Source of the DNA: JAWKNZ01 sp041391425
GTDB taxonomy: Bacteria; Bdellovibrionota_B; Oligoflexia; Oligoflexales; JAWKNZ01
Direction: 5' to 3'
Assembly (NCBI GenBank): GCA_041391425.1
Contig: JAWKNZ010000021.1
Span: 1 to 51,439, forward strand
Length of the DNA stretch: 51,439 nucleotides
The position numbers and the translations under genes are program-made. Positions 1-9,733 of this stretch are shown here, piece after piece. A model generated the notes under the pieces. That model ran no database searches and was not told the origin of the DNA. It saw nothing but the letters and a program-made list of their open reading frames with translations. The first letter of the stretch is position 1, and each line of letters starts with the position of its first letter.

Positions 1-109
1 ATTTCACCTTTTTTGAGGTAGCATGACCACTGCCTAGTATGTTTCAATAAATCGGCAAAAAGGTTCATTGCTTTAGGTAAAACTTTCCCATGTAGTGGCA
101 GAGGTACTA

Positions 110-790
110 ATGAGTAGAAAACTAACAACTCGAGATTTAATGGATGTTGAGGCATTATTGCATAAAGATAAAATACCGGATTCGCCTTTCGAGCTTTTGG
201 GAGATTCATTATCTAACTGGATTAAGAGATTGCTTGCTTCTTTAAATTGCACGGATGAGCCAGTCATTAAAGGGCAGGTCGAAGAAGGAGCTTTTATAAG
301 AGGACAAGTCTATATTGCTGAGGGTGCAAAGGTGGAATCGACAGCGATGGTAATTGGTCCAAGCTATATCGGACCTGGTAGTGAGGTAAGGCATGGTGCC
401 TATATTAGAGGTTCGGTATATGTAGGAGCGGATTGTGTTGTTGGACATGCTACTGAGGCGAAGGGTTCTTGTTTTTTTGATGGTGCGAAGGCTGGGCATT
501 TTGCTTATGTTGGTGACTCGCTTTTAGGGCGAAATGTTAATCTTGGTGCTGGGACGAAATTAGCAAATTTGAAACTGACAAAAGATCAAGTGGCCTATAA
601 AGATCCATTTGATGGTATGATTGTGAAGAGTGGCTTGAGAAAATTCGGCGCTTTAATTGCCGACGATGCTTCGACAGGATGCAATGCGGTGTTGTCGCCT
701 GGCGCGGTCTTAATGCCCGGCACTTCTGTTTTTCCATGTGTTCATTTTCATGGGACTTTGGAAAAAGGAATTGCTAGAAAATCAAGGTAA
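110..790 (+). CDS. Left-handed beta-helix (hexapeptide-repeat) transferase-like protein
   Basis: The protein is about 226 residues. Its middle (roughly residues 50-165) shows the spaced small and hydrophobic residues of hexapeptide repeats, for example IGPGSEVRHGAYIRGSVYVG, followed by NLGAGTKLANLKL. This resembles the left-handed beta-helix acyltransferase half of GlmU and related sugar-nucleotide pyrophosphorylases. No N-terminal nucleotidyltransferase domain is present; a helical segment of about 45 residues replaces it, so it is probably a stand-alone acyltransferase-type or sugar-nucleotide-related protein of unknown substrate. The ATG at 110 is chosen because GCAGAGG lies 5-6 bases upstream; a GTG at 95 would add five residues and lacks such a site. 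It converges with the next gene. The fold is fairly sure, the reaction is not. Confidence 0.75.
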   Translation: MSRKLTTRDLMDVEALLHKDKIPDSPFELLGDSLSNWIKRLLASLNCTDEPVIKGQVEEGAFIRGQVYIAEGAKVESTAMVIGPSYIGPGSEVRHGAYIRGSVYVGADCVVGHATEAKGSCFFDGAKAGHFAYVGDSLLGRNVNLGAGTKLANLKLTKDQVAYKDPFDGMIVKSGLRKFGALIADDASTGCNAVLSPGAVLMPGTSVFPCVHFHGTLEKGIARKSR

Positions 791-883
791 TTTCTCTTTT
801 AAGTTGGTCTTATTCAGTATCACTTTTGCTGCGAATAGGTAAGCATGACTTGATAGTTTTCTTGTCATTTTGGCTTCGTAGTA

Positions 884-2038
884 CTAAGTATCGGCTTTAA
901 GGGCCTGCCGTTTTTTTTCTATGGCTGAAACCCATTTGTCAGCTAAATCGAGGATTTTTCCTTCATCTAAGCATTCAAAATCTGCTAGTTCATTTCTATT
1001 ATTTGGATTGGTATCGGTTGTCGAGGGGACTGAGCCAGTTTCTTCGATGATAGAGTCTTCGAGAAAGGGCTTAATATACCGCCTGACTGAAGATATTTCT
1101 TCATCAAACTTTGGATCGACTCCATCTTGCTTGGTGATATTTTCCAATGATTGATAGATTGAATATAACGGCATATTGTATTTGTTGTGGAATGAGCGTG
1201 TTAGACTTTTCAACAGTTTTACATCTATTAATTTAGATCGAATCATCATTAGAGCTAGTTGGTAATAGTCGGAAAATCTATAAATGGGTGTGGTTAGTGG
1301 AGCTAACAGAGTAAATGCTGCATTAGGCAAGTCTCTTATATAGATGTCCAAAACTTCCTTATTATCCCGAATCGTCAGCCTTTCAATTATTTTTTCGGAA
1401 ACTTTTTCTGTTATTCCGAGTAGCTGTAAATATTTTTGATACCCCATTGGTGAAAGGCGTTTTTCAATAAACATTTTGATCCCAAGGTAGATCATGGCAT
1501 CAGATTCAACATTATCTCCGATTAGGACTAGTTGTGCAGATCCCTCTATTTGCTCGATCAATCGGAAAATTGCAGCTGTTTTATATGCGACTTGCTGGCG
1601 TAGTTGTGAAAATCTACCTTTTTTTAGATTGTATGCTTGATTTTTAAATGTATCGCTAGACCAATCTACCCCATCAATTGCAAGCTTTTCTCCTAATACG
1701 TTTCTTAACTGTGGTGGTGAGGATGATACAAAATGTAGTGGGATAGGAAAATTAGCCTCATCCTCTTCGTTGTATGCAGTGTTTCCCCACCTTGTCGCTA
1801 GGAGGATGTCGCTTGCACCTTTGACTGTTACCTTGTCTTTGGCATCTTCAAAAGCAATTTTAGCTATCTTTACTAAAGACTCAAATTCCGTTTCTAGGTA
1901 CGTTTTGTCAATATCACAAACAATATGTAGTTTATGACCCTTAAAGCACGTACTATCTATAATTCTGGAGTCTACTAGTTTCCAAACATTATAATCATCA
2001 AGATTTTGTCCCCTCAAACCGGATAGAAGGCGTACCAT
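884..2038 (-). CDS. App1-like HAD-fold phosphatase domain protein
   Basis: The protein has 384 residues. Near residue 42 it has the HAD nucleophile motif in the form CDIDKTYLET (D42, D44, T46). Near residue 105 it has FVSSSPPQL and near residue 175 LIGDNVESDAMIY. This order (DxDxT, a serine-rich SxSP loop, a conserved Lys-rich stretch and GDNxExD) is that of the App1/DUF2183 phosphatidate phosphatase-like domain, so a phosphatase acting on a phospholipid or related phosphoester is the best guess. The C-terminal 150 residues, ending in a charged helix, are not recognised. No signal peptide is evident, so a cytoplasmic or membrane-associated site is likely. The gene is monocistronic as far as can be seen. 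Confidence 0.7.
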   Translation of the reverse strand: MVRLLSGLRGQNLDDYNVWKLVDSRIIDSTCFKGHKLHIVCDIDKTYLETEFESLVKIAKIAFEDAKDKVTVKGASDILLATRWGNTAYNEEDEANFPIPLHFVSSSPPQLRNVLGEKLAIDGVDWSSDTFKNQAYNLKKGRFSQLRQQVAYKTAAIFRLIEQIEGSAQLVLIGDNVESDAMIYLGIKMFIEKRLSPMGYQKYLQLLGITEKVSEKIIERLTIRDNKEVLDIYIRDLPNAAFTLLAPLTTPIYRFSDYYQLALMMIRSKLIDVKLLKSLTRSFHNKYNMPLYSIYQSLENITKQDGVDPKFDEEISSVRRYIKPFLEDSIIEETGSVPSTTDTNPNNRNELADFECLDEGKILDLADKWVSAIEKKRQALKADT

Positions 2039-2338
2039 GATGTTTGTTGTTCCCCCTTAATAACTTTGGTATTTTTTTGCTACTGTACTCTGATGATTTT
2101 CTTTAGACAGTTTTAAAACAACACAAATAGGCGCAGAGAAGAACTTCGAGTATTCTTCATTGCCGCTTTGACAATTATAGCTAGCGAGGTAGAATAGAAA
2201 AAGTAAATTATTTATACAAGCTGTATTGCAATATAATGCTTCACCTCGAAATGCTCGATCTTCGAGCATGGGTATGATCTATTCTCTTGATTAGATTAGG
2301 GAAAAGGGTGATCAGTATAGAAAAATTGGAGATGCAGG
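2039..2338. other. Intergenic region between divergent genes
   Basis: This AT-rich stretch separates the divergent App1-like and zinc-ribbon genes and must hold both promoters. Short open frames inside it lack ribosome binding sites and recognisable products. I see no RNA gene, repeat or clear operator. Confidence 0.5.
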
Positions 2339-2845
2339 ATGTCGGAAAAAGAGAGCAGAAAGTGTGCATACTGCCATCAAGAAAAACCTTGGATTTGGAC
2401 ACAAGGAAGATTAAAAGATGGTTCAAAAATCTATATAGATAATTCAAAGCGTCGTTGGGCAGGGAGGCGTTGTCCTGATTGCGAACGCTCAAGGGTTCAG
2501 GCCGCAGTGCGGTGTGATAGCTTTGAAAAAGAGATTATAATGAGACAATTAGAGGAGCAAGGTTATCAAATTCATTCCAAAACTTTGCCAATAACAGTAC
2601 AAGCAAATGACAGTACGAATATACTTACTGTAGGAATAAGACGAGCTTTTACTAGAAACGGACAAATCGTTGTGGAGAGCTCGTGTGATGAAAAAGCTGA
2701 TATCTATGCCTTAGTGTTCGAGTCAGTACGTATTTGTAGTGCCGAACAGATGGAGCAACTTTCACCCAGATTAGAAGTATACGCCCTAGGTAATAAACAA
2801 GCTGTAACCGAAGGAAGGTCTTCTCAGAAGGAAGCTTACATATAG
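2339..2845 (+). CDS. Small zinc-ribbon hypothetical protein
   Basis: The protein has 168 residues. Two CxxC knuckles near the N terminus (CAYC at about residues 9-12 and CPDC at about 46-49) would make a four-cysteine zinc ribbon, with a basic and aromatic stretch between them (WIWTQGRLKDGSKIYIDNSK). The remaining 110 residues are alpha/beta in character and not recognised. A GGAG sequence sits about 8 bases before the ATG. The basic zinc-ribbon end is compatible with nucleic-acid binding, but this is inference. Its neighbours give no functional hint; it stands alone between divergent and convergent genes. Confidence 0.6.
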   Translation: MSEKESRKCAYCHQEKPWIWTQGRLKDGSKIYIDNSKRRWAGRRCPDCERSRVQAAVRCDSFEKEIIMRQLEEQGYQIHSKTLPITVQANDSTNILTVGIRRAFTRNGQIVVESSCDEKADIYALVFESVRICSAEQMEQLSPRLEVYALGNKQAVTEGRSSQKEAYI

Positions 2846-3090
2846 AATTGGTCTTTTTTTAAATCAAGCCGGTCTATTTTTGAATATTATTTGTATCAAG
2901 CATCATTGCTAGTTTATTTGTTTTTTAAAAAATTTCAGATCCCGGATAAAAGGATGCCTAAGTTGCACTCGATCTTTATGTGAGGAAGCTGGTGCTTTAG
3001 GTTTTTATAGGGATTTTGTAAAAAAATAAAACAATTTTAAAATAGTTAATTTTATTGAGTCTATGCAAGTAGGTTTAGATACGCGAAGGT

Positions 3091-4023
3091 TTAGTACAAA
3101 CTTTGTATTAATTGATAGGTTAGATCGCTGCTTATGTTATTCTGTGCTAGCATGGAGGTTGCTGCAGATGTGGTTATCTTTGCTGCAGTGAGCTTTGCCA
3201 CCTCGTCTGCATAATCGGTGTCTGCTATCCGAGATTTCGCAGCAGCTATGTTTTCTTGGAAAATATCTATAAACGACATTGAATAATTTAGCCTTGTTTG
3301 TAATGCTCCGAAAATAGCCCTTTGTGTTGACAGGTTGTTAATTGCTTGATCATAGACCGTCGCAAAATTATCGTCATCTTCGGGGATGATCATATCCTCT
3401 ATTTCAGAAAGTTCGATACCTTCTTTTTCACTAGAATCTGCTAAGATTTCTCGGGCGCTGGTGATTCCCAAAGCGGCCGTAGTTGCATTAATGGCCTTTA
3501 GCCCACTAAAACGAATAGCGTTGAGATCGTCATCAATATTCCCCTCTTCATCGAACATTGGATCGCCGACACGAAAAACGAGTTCATCAGGGACTAAATC
3601 AGAGCTTCCGTTTAGTAATGGAATGCCATTAAATTCTGTTGTCTGCGCGATTCTGTTGACCTCGTCATGCAAGGCTTCGTATTCAATAAAGAGATAGCGC
3701 CTTTCCTGATCACTTATAGTCGTTGTCGCTGCACTTACGTTTATTTCTTTCATTCTAGTAACTAGATTATTTATTTCAGCCATGGATGATTCTGCGGTTT
3801 GTAATAGAGAAACAGCGTCGTTGATATTTTGCTTTGCCGTTGATAAGGATCTTATTTTGTATTCCATTTTTTCTGCCAGTGCACGTTCAGATGGTCGTGG
3901 ATCTTCGGCAGTAAAATTAGAGCCACTTGAAAGCTTGCTAAGAGAATCAGCTTGATCCCTTTGTGCTTTTTTTAAATGGCGGTTTAGCCTGGCTGTAATG
4001 GTTTTGTTATTAATTGTTGACAA
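3091..4023 (-). CDS. fliC: Flagellin
   Basis: The protein has 310 residues with both conserved flagellin ends. The N-terminal D0/D1 region contains the typical LSKLSSGSNFT and AEKMEYKIRSLSTAKQNINDAVSLLQTAESSMAEI-type helices. The C-terminal D1/D0 region contains the NLSTQRAIFGALQTRLNY-like helix and ends in SSDLTYQLIQSLY. The middle is short, so the surface-exposed D2/D3 part is small. It polymerises into the flagellar filament after export through the flagellar type III system. The start is TTG at 4023; no downstream Met would keep the essential N terminus, and GAGG lies 11 bases upstream inside the end of the preceding chemoreceptor gene. Only three bases separate the two genes, so they are co-transcribed, probably from the sigma-28-like promoter at 6001-6027. 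Confidence 0.93.
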   Translation of the reverse strand: MSTINNKTITARLNRHLKKAQRDQADSLSKLSSGSNFTAEDPRPSERALAEKMEYKIRSLSTAKQNINDAVSLLQTAESSMAEINNLVTRMKEINVSAATTTISDQERRYLFIEYEALHDEVNRIAQTTEFNGIPLLNGSSDLVPDELVFRVGDPMFDEEGNIDDDLNAIRFSGLKAINATTAALGITSAREILADSSEKEGIELSEIEDMIIPEDDDNFATVYDQAINNLSTQRAIFGALQTRLNYSMSFIDIFQENIAAAKSRIADTDYADEVAKLTAAKITTSAATSMLAQNNISSDLTYQLIQSLY

Positions 4024-4026
4024 TGA

Positions 4027-5943
4027 TTAACTAGCCTCTTGCTTGATTTCAATTTCTTCATCTATGAATTCTATCTTTATCTCCGGATTTTCCATATCCA
4101 CGTTTGACTCTTCGGAAATATTTTCTTTTTTGATCCTATAATTTTTATTGCTATTTCTGTTGATTTTATCTTCAAGTTTTATTTGTGCTAACGTGTCAGC
4201 AGCTTCTCTCATCATATTAAGATATTTATATTTTAAGGCATTTGAACTAGGCTCAGTTTTTAAAATGCTTTGAGGTGATATTGTTTTTGACTTTAAAAAT
4301 AAATTTGCCTCTGTTGATTTTATTTCGATGGTAGAAGCATGATTTGATATGTTTTTTAGCATTTCGGAAGATGCTTTTAATTGACGGTTGCTGTAATCGA
4401 TGCTTTCAAGCTGTCGCACTAACGATCTTGAAAGGCGATCACTGTCAGTAGTTATCGTAGATGCTTGGTTCACTAAGTCTGTATGGTAGTTGATGGACTC
4501 GTTTGCTTGATATCCGATTTCTTTACTATATTTAATAGCTTCTTTATTTTCTCCTTCAATAGAAATCGTCATGTCTGCTAGTGGTTTCAATTCTTCATTA
4601 ATTTTATCGATTTCCGATTTGAGTTTTCTGGTGTTCTGAAAAATTTTGTTATAAGAAATACTGAATTTTTTTATTAACTTACTTGCGGAACTTACACTAT
4701 TTACGCCCAAATGTAAGCTAGCAGATGCTTGATCTGCTTCCAATTGAATTGTTGTTAATAGATTTGTAATAGACTTTGTCGCTGTGGAAGACCTACCTGC
4801 AAGTTTGCGAACTTCTTCGGCGACGACGGCGAATCCTTGTCCTTGCTCCCCTGCTCGTGCTGCTTCGATAGAAGCGTTGAGGGCAAGTAGGTTTGTTTGC
4901 TCAGCAATGTCATCAATAACGTCGATAGTATTGACGATTTCTTCTGCGCGATCAGATAGGAGGTTGACTAATTTAGTGGACTTAGTGACACTATTTTTAC
5001 AACTCTCGATCTCAATATCAATATCATTGACTTTTTCTCTACTGTTTCTGAGTTCGTCTGTAAAGCTTTGGAGGTAGCTTGACAAGTTATCACAATTGTT
5101 CTTTACGGAGCTCTCAATACTTTTAATTTGCTCTATGGTTTTATAGCATGACTTCAAACTTGTGCTTAGGCGATGAGACAATGTCTTTATTTTATTTTCA
5201 CGTCCACGGCAAATCCTTGTTAGATTAAGTAAATTACTCCAATGAATTTTGTTTGTGCTTGCTGCCGTCGCATTTTTATGACAAGAGCTTTCAGCTACTT
5301 CTACTCTACTGATAATAGATTCCATACGAGAGACCAAGTCGGACATTTCACTTTTTATAATCGATGTCTCCATCTTAATGGCTAACATAAAATTTATAGC
5401 AGGCTTTATTAGCTGTTCTTTTTCAATTTGATTCTCTTTAGTGGTCTCTTTGAGCTTTTCAGACTCTTCATAACTTCTTTTAATTCCTTGATGAGCTTCA
5501 TTTAGTGAAGAAATCGCCTGTTGAATTGCTATTTTCTCGTAGTAGTTGTTTCTATTGTTTGCTTTTCTTTTGATTTTTTCACTGCTTTCTAGGACAAATA
5601 GCTTCTTTTTTCTTGTTGATAGGTCAAATATTGAAGCTAGTATTAGTAGGACAAGAAAGGTGTTTAATATTATTTGTATGCTAATAAATACTGGATTAAT
5701 AATGTGTGAATTCTCTTTTAAGTTGGTTAGACGATCTCCAATGGGTTTAAGATCGACGGTGTTGATTTTTTCTATCCTATTTGGGAGTGTTTCTATATTT
5801 TGAGCTATATCAATTAGCTCCGATTTATATGAGAGGTTAAAACTATCATTCCAATTGAGATCAAGAACGAAAAATATATTTAATATAGCGGATATCACGC
5901 TTAGAATTAATAACATACGAGTGTGAGATGTTATCGTGAACAT
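4027..5943 (-). CDS. Methyl-accepting chemotaxis protein, two transmembrane segments
   Basis: The protein has 638 residues. Transmembrane helix 1 is at about residues 8-28 and helix 2 at about 82-104. The roughly 50-residue periplasmic stretch between them is too small for a usual Cache or four-helix sensor domain. A long coiled-coil cytoplasmic part follows, with the MCP hairpin tip near residues 345-385 (DDIAEQTNLLALNASIEAAR, then AGEQGQGFAVVAEEVRKLAG). The tail is acidic and ends EIKQEAS. It would signal to CheA through CheW. AGGAG lies 8 bases before the ATG. The gene heads a two-gene operon with flagellin and is preceded by a sigma-28-type promoter. What it senses cannot be told; with so little periplasmic domain, membrane or cytoplasmic sensing is plausible. 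Confidence 0.92.
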   Translation of the reverse strand: MFTITSHTRMLLILSVISAILNIFFVLDLNWNDSFNLSYKSELIDIAQNIETLPNRIEKINTVDLKPIGDRLTNLKENSHIINPVFISIQIILNTFLVLLILASIFDLSTRKKKLFVLESSEKIKRKANNRNNYYEKIAIQQAISSLNEAHQGIKRSYEESEKLKETTKENQIEKEQLIKPAINFMLAIKMETSIIKSEMSDLVSRMESIISRVEVAESSCHKNATAASTNKIHWSNLLNLTRICRGRENKIKTLSHRLSTSLKSCYKTIEQIKSIESSVKNNCDNLSSYLQSFTDELRNSREKVNDIDIEIESCKNSVTKSTKLVNLLSDRAEEIVNTIDVIDDIAEQTNLLALNASIEAARAGEQGQGFAVVAEEVRKLAGRSSTATKSITNLLTTIQLEADQASASLHLGVNSVSSASKLIKKFSISYNKIFQNTRKLKSEIDKINEELKPLADMTISIEGENKEAIKYSKEIGYQANESINYHTDLVNQASTITTDSDRLSRSLVRQLESIDYSNRQLKASSEMLKNISNHASTIEIKSTEANLFLKSKTISPQSILKTEPSSNALKYKYLNMMREAADTLAQIKLEDKINRNSNKNYRIKKENISEESNVDMENPEIKIEFIDEEIEIKQEAS

Positions 5944-6000
5944 TTGTAATGCTCCTGATGATTTTAAAATACCAAGTTGTGGAAATCAAAGCTTAACGAT

Positions 6001-6027
6001 TTATCGACAGGATTATAAGAATTTTTA
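6001..6027 (-). promoter_or_regulatory. Sigma-28 (FliA)-type promoter for the MCP-flagellin operon
   Basis: Read on the minus strand the site is TAAAAATT, 11 bases, GTCGATAA. The enteric FliA consensus is TAAAGTTT-N11-GCCGATAA, so 6 of 8 and 7 of 8 positions match with exact spacing. The predicted start lies about 50 bases before the chemoreceptor ATG. Flagellin and chemoreceptor genes are classic late-class sigma-28 targets, which fits. Confidence 0.65.
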
Positions 6028-6218
6028 ACTTCAGCGGTGTTTTTCTTTGGTTGAAGGCCTTAATTTCCAGATTATTGTTTAGTTGTGGGAAGTGTATATT
6101 GTTAATATTATTGCTGTTAGATATGTGATTTTTAAGAAAGCCTATTGTGGTTTAACATTAGACTTTGCATTACTCTTGTTGGTTATATTTAGCTTTATAA
6201 TGTGAAAATGAACAAAAA

Positions 6219-8471
6219 CTAATTATTATTATAGTCAATAAACTTTATGTCACTAGTGTTTCCTGCACTATCAACGACGTATGTACATATTCTTACCGTT
6301 TCATCGACTCTTGGCTTATTAATTTTTGATTTCAGAGTTAGGTTAATAGGACCGTGGTTAAATAAAGACGAAGTTTTATCTTCGCATGTTAGAATATCAT
6401 TTGCATTTTTATATTGCAGATAGTAATGATAATAAGCACCGTCAATTTCTTGATTTTTTAATGAGACTGAGAAATAGACATCGTTTCCTGACCCGTCTTC
6501 TGTTGATAAGCTTTCTATACTTGGTGCTATTGTATCGACTTTCCATGTTAGAGTTCTTGGCTTGCTGGCGTTGCCAACGCTGTCAAAGACCCATATGCAA
6601 AGTGTTTGTTGACCTTCGCTAAAGATTTCAGAAAGAAGGTTGTTTATTGGGTATCTATTTGGGCTTTCAGGACTCGTATTACAACTAATATTTCCCGATT
6701 TTTTTACATATGTATACTCTATGGCATTTTGAGATTGAATTGTGATGGAAACACTATTTGTAGTTGCTGGATCCGATGGTGGATTTAATATATCAAAAGC
6801 TGGGGGTGTCGAATCAAAATCAAAATTATATTTGGTAAATTCAGACAGCTGAGAGAAGTGGCCTATGCCTTGCAGGCATAGGGTGTATGTACGATCAGAT
6901 GTTGGATTTCCTATATCAATAGAAAATTGCTCGCTAATTTCTTTTGGTTCACTGTAATTTAAATCTGAGCAATCAGTATCATTTGCTGATACAGCATACT
7001 TGTACTGTTCAGCATTAATACCAGCTACTGTAATATTTTCAAATAACACTTTGTTTGTTACCGAAGGAGGGATTCCACTAACCGCTTGAATGCTGACAAC
7101 TGGCATTTTAATTCTTATCCAAGAATATCTGAGTGCAGAAGAAGTTTCCCCGCTGGTATTTTTAGCAATAACGCATAATGTATATCCACCGATACTTAAA
7201 CGATCGTTTATCGGAATGCTTAAAGGTTGAAAGTCTGAATATGTGATATTACCACATTTACCATTTTCATCTTTTATTAGCGCATACTGATACATATTTA
7301 AGTTGATACCAGATATTGAAATATTAAGATTTTCACGAGGATCTTCTACTTCTGGGACTTCATTTAATATGATTGACTTTTTTATTTGATCAAAAATCCA
7401 GCTGTATGCTAAAGGGCCTATCTGTTTATTGTCTATTGTTGTTGCTTTTATGCATAAGGTATTTAGCCCAGAGCCACTAAAGTTACTTATAGCTATTGGT
7501 GTTGTGGCGCTTTGTGTTGAACTATAGGTTGCTATTGAGCAGTCGGAACTCATTTGTAATATATTATATTGATAAGAAATTATTTCAGCATCTTGAGGGA
7601 TTATAATTTCAATTTCACTTGAAGTGGAATAGGCTAATGGTAATCCTAGCAATGGAAGATTTGGTATATTGCTTGAATACATCCAAGTTTTATCTATCAT
7701 TACTGACTCAACATCGAAATTATCGATGGTTTTTACACATATTCTCTTTTCTCCAATTCCCGAAATATTAAGAATGATCGATTCAGTTAATGGAACCTCT
7801 TCAGAAAGTTCTAATTCATCGCATTTCTTTTCTGTAGTTGCATATGCAAATCTATACGCTCTAGCTCTATCGCTGGTAACTGTGATCTTCAAACTTTGTT
7901 GGCCAGAAGTTCCTTCTGGCACATTGAGTAGGCCAATTGAAGGTCTTTTTAGATCGACAACCCATGGATGTATAAATGTCTCAGATTCATTCCCTGAACT
8001 ATCAAATGCTCTGACGCATAATCGATAAGAGCCCTCTTGAGTTGTAGTAAAATTTATAGGGGTGGATATTGAAATTTTGGGTATGTCTTTTGCAAAGTTG
8101 CAGTCTTCGGAGTTTAATTGCACCACATACTGATATTGCTCTGCCGTAGTAGAAATCACATATAGTTCGTACGAACCTTCTTTCGCTTCTACAGGAGGGA
8201 GGGCTCCTTGTAGTTTTAGTAAGAATTTTACGTTATTTTCTGTTGAGTTTGGAGTTTGTGTGCCTTCAACATTAGACGAATTCTCATCGAGATTTTTCAT
8301 TTCCTCTAAATCTGATGCTCTCATGCCAGATCGCCTATCTTCAACAAGAGGCTTGTTTTGCAGTGTATTTACGTCACAAGCCATCAGTAAGGTATTTATT
8401 ATTGCTAATAGATAGAGTGCTACATGACTCATTTTACTTTGCCTTTTTCCGATTTTTGAAAATGTATTCAA
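6219..8471 (-). CDS. Large surface lipoprotein with seven cysteine-containing beta repeats
   Basis: The protein has 750 residues. A basic n-region and hydrophobic stretch end in a lipobox (LLMAC, Cys near residue 32), so it should be a lipoprotein. After a polar linker come about seven repeats of 90-100 residues. Each has an aromatic YxY/F segment (YQYVVQL, YRFAYAT, YQYNILQ, YQYALIK, YKYAVSA, YTYVKKS, YYHYYLQ), a Cys some 12-15 residues later, and a second Cys in a strand such as YRLCVRAFD or QTLCIWVFD, often followed by DSxGN. The pattern looks like Ig-like or fibronectin-like beta domains each holding a disulfide. The TTG start at 8471 has AGGGG 7 bases upstream; an internal ATG at residue 14 would lose the basic n-region. 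Function is unknown; adhesion or surface display is a guess. Confidence 0.75.
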   Translation of the reverse strand: MNTFSKIGKRQSKMSHVALYLLAIINTLLMACDVNTLQNKPLVEDRRSGMRASDLEEMKNLDENSSNVEGTQTPNSTENNVKFLLKLQGALPPVEAKEGSYELYVISTTAEQYQYVVQLNSEDCNFAKDIPKISISTPINFTTTQEGSYRLCVRAFDSSGNESETFIHPWVVDLKRPSIGLLNVPEGTSGQQSLKITVTSDRARAYRFAYATTEKKCDELELSEEVPLTESIILNISGIGEKRICVKTIDNFDVESVMIDKTWMYSSNIPNLPLLGLPLAYSTSSEIEIIIPQDAEIISYQYNILQMSSDCSIATYSSTQSATTPIAISNFSGSGLNTLCIKATTIDNKQIGPLAYSWIFDQIKKSIILNEVPEVEDPRENLNISISGINLNMYQYALIKDENGKCGNITYSDFQPLSIPINDRLSIGGYTLCVIAKNTSGETSSALRYSWIRIKMPVVSIQAVSGIPPSVTNKVLFENITVAGINAEQYKYAVSANDTDCSDLNYSEPKEISEQFSIDIGNPTSDRTYTLCLQGIGHFSQLSEFTKYNFDFDSTPPAFDILNPPSDPATTNSVSITIQSQNAIEYTYVKKSGNISCNTSPESPNRYPINNLLSEIFSEGQQTLCIWVFDSVGNASKPRTLTWKVDTIAPSIESLSTEDGSGNDVYFSVSLKNQEIDGAYYHYYLQYKNANDILTCEDKTSSLFNHGPINLTLKSKINKPRVDETVRICTYVVDSAGNTSDIKFIDYNNN

Positions 8472-8492
8472 ATACGTTCCCCTATAACTATT

Positions 8493-8520
8493 ATATCGGC
8501 TAATTTAAGTGTAATTTTTA
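8493..8520 (-). promoter_or_regulatory. Sigma-28-like promoter upstream of the repeat lipoprotein
   Basis: Read on the minus strand the site is TAAAAATT, 12 bases, GCCGATAT. The -10 element matches the FliA consensus at 7 of 8 positions and the -35 element is identical to the one before the MCP-flagellin operon. The spacer is one base longer than ideal. Transcription would begin about 10-15 bases before the ribosome binding site of the lipoprotein gene. Confidence 0.45.
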
Positions 8521-8712
8521 GATGTCTTTATAAAATATATTAATTACAGATAGTTATAATTATCCTATAGTGGTTTTATTGTTTTTTTCTATTGGTGCAA
8601 TATGATACGCGCGTACGATACGAATACGTGGTAAGGCAAAGCAAGATAAAGCTATGTGTGATGAATTTGGTTAATATGCAGATGTAAAACGATTGATCTT
8701 AGATTCTTTGTA

Positions 8713-9733
8713 TTAAAATGGGATTGAATAACTTATGGCTAACTCAATGCCAAGAGAGTTAGTGTTATGATCAAACCTATCTTTTAAGTCTTTCTCAGGA
8801 TCATTAACTTTATGCTTATTTTCGTCATCACTTTCATCGATAGTAAATTCGTTAGTTGCCGAAAATGGGATCAATACATTTAAACCAATAGATATTATAC
8901 TGAATTGAACACCCAATATAATTCAGGGGCAACTCGAAGGGAAAGAACATATAATTTTGACTTTGCCGAATAAATTACATCACTTTGCCCTGAATCATAT
9001 GATTCCTTTGTGCCTTTAATTGCTGCCATTGAATATTCATAATCGATTCCCAAGTTTAGTGTAAATTGTCGACGTGTTAAAGAGTTTGTGCGGAATGCAG
9101 CAATTTCAAAGTAAATCGCATATGAATTGGAAGTAATTTTTGTTGAAAGAAATTCATCATTGGCTATAATATAGTCCGACTTTGATTCTAAGCCTCTATA
9201 CAACTTGCCTCGAATACCAAGCGAAGTTCGGTATCTCATAAAATTTCCAGCTAAACTGAATGTAATTGGAGCAAATTTGGGGCCGTCGCTTTTGTCCCAG
9301 AGGGTTTCGACACTTTCAACGCCAGCTTCAGGTGGTAAATAAGCTATTTTGTTATAGCGAATATGAGAAATTAAAGTTGGATTTATAATAAGTTTAAATG
9401 CAAATTTTGGTGGTTGAAATCCATTTTTTTTTGCCTCATTTTTTAATTTGGCTTTTTGACCAATCTTTATTTTATTTATGAGTTTTATTGAAACTCTGAC
9501 TTGGGATTTATATAAACTTGATCTTTTGATTTTCCCACAGCCTATATTTGCACCGCTTATTTCGTAAAAACATACAACTTCTTTCTTTATATATCCATTA
9601 ATTTTCCCTTCATCAATACTTACTAAACGTCTTTTAATATTGACTCTATTAACTTTTGCTGCAAATGCTGAAGAAGGTGAGATGATCAGTATCACTAAAA
9701 TTGAAGCAAAATTGGGATTTTGATCTTATTCAA
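8713..9733 (-). pseudogene. Outer-membrane beta-barrel-like protein, broken by two frameshifts
   Basis: Three adjoining reading frames make one protein. A TTG start at 9733 with AAAAGG 8 bases upstream begins MNKIKIPI. Adding one T in the T-run at 9708-9711 joins this to a hydrophobic stretch and a signal-peptidase site (SSAFA|A). The central frame (to 8895) holds alternating amphipathic strands typical of a barrel. Adding one T near 8915 joins it to the last 60 residues, which end in LGIELAISYSIPF with a terminal Phe, the usual outer-membrane-protein ending. The corrected protein would be about 340 residues. Either the gene is decaying or the sequence lost two bases; both sites are single missing T residues in short runs. 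Function is unknown. Confidence 0.6.

Noticed and set aside
2057..2269. Open frame of 70 residues between divergent genes
   Set aside because: No ribosome binding site and no recognisable product; it lies in a promoter region.
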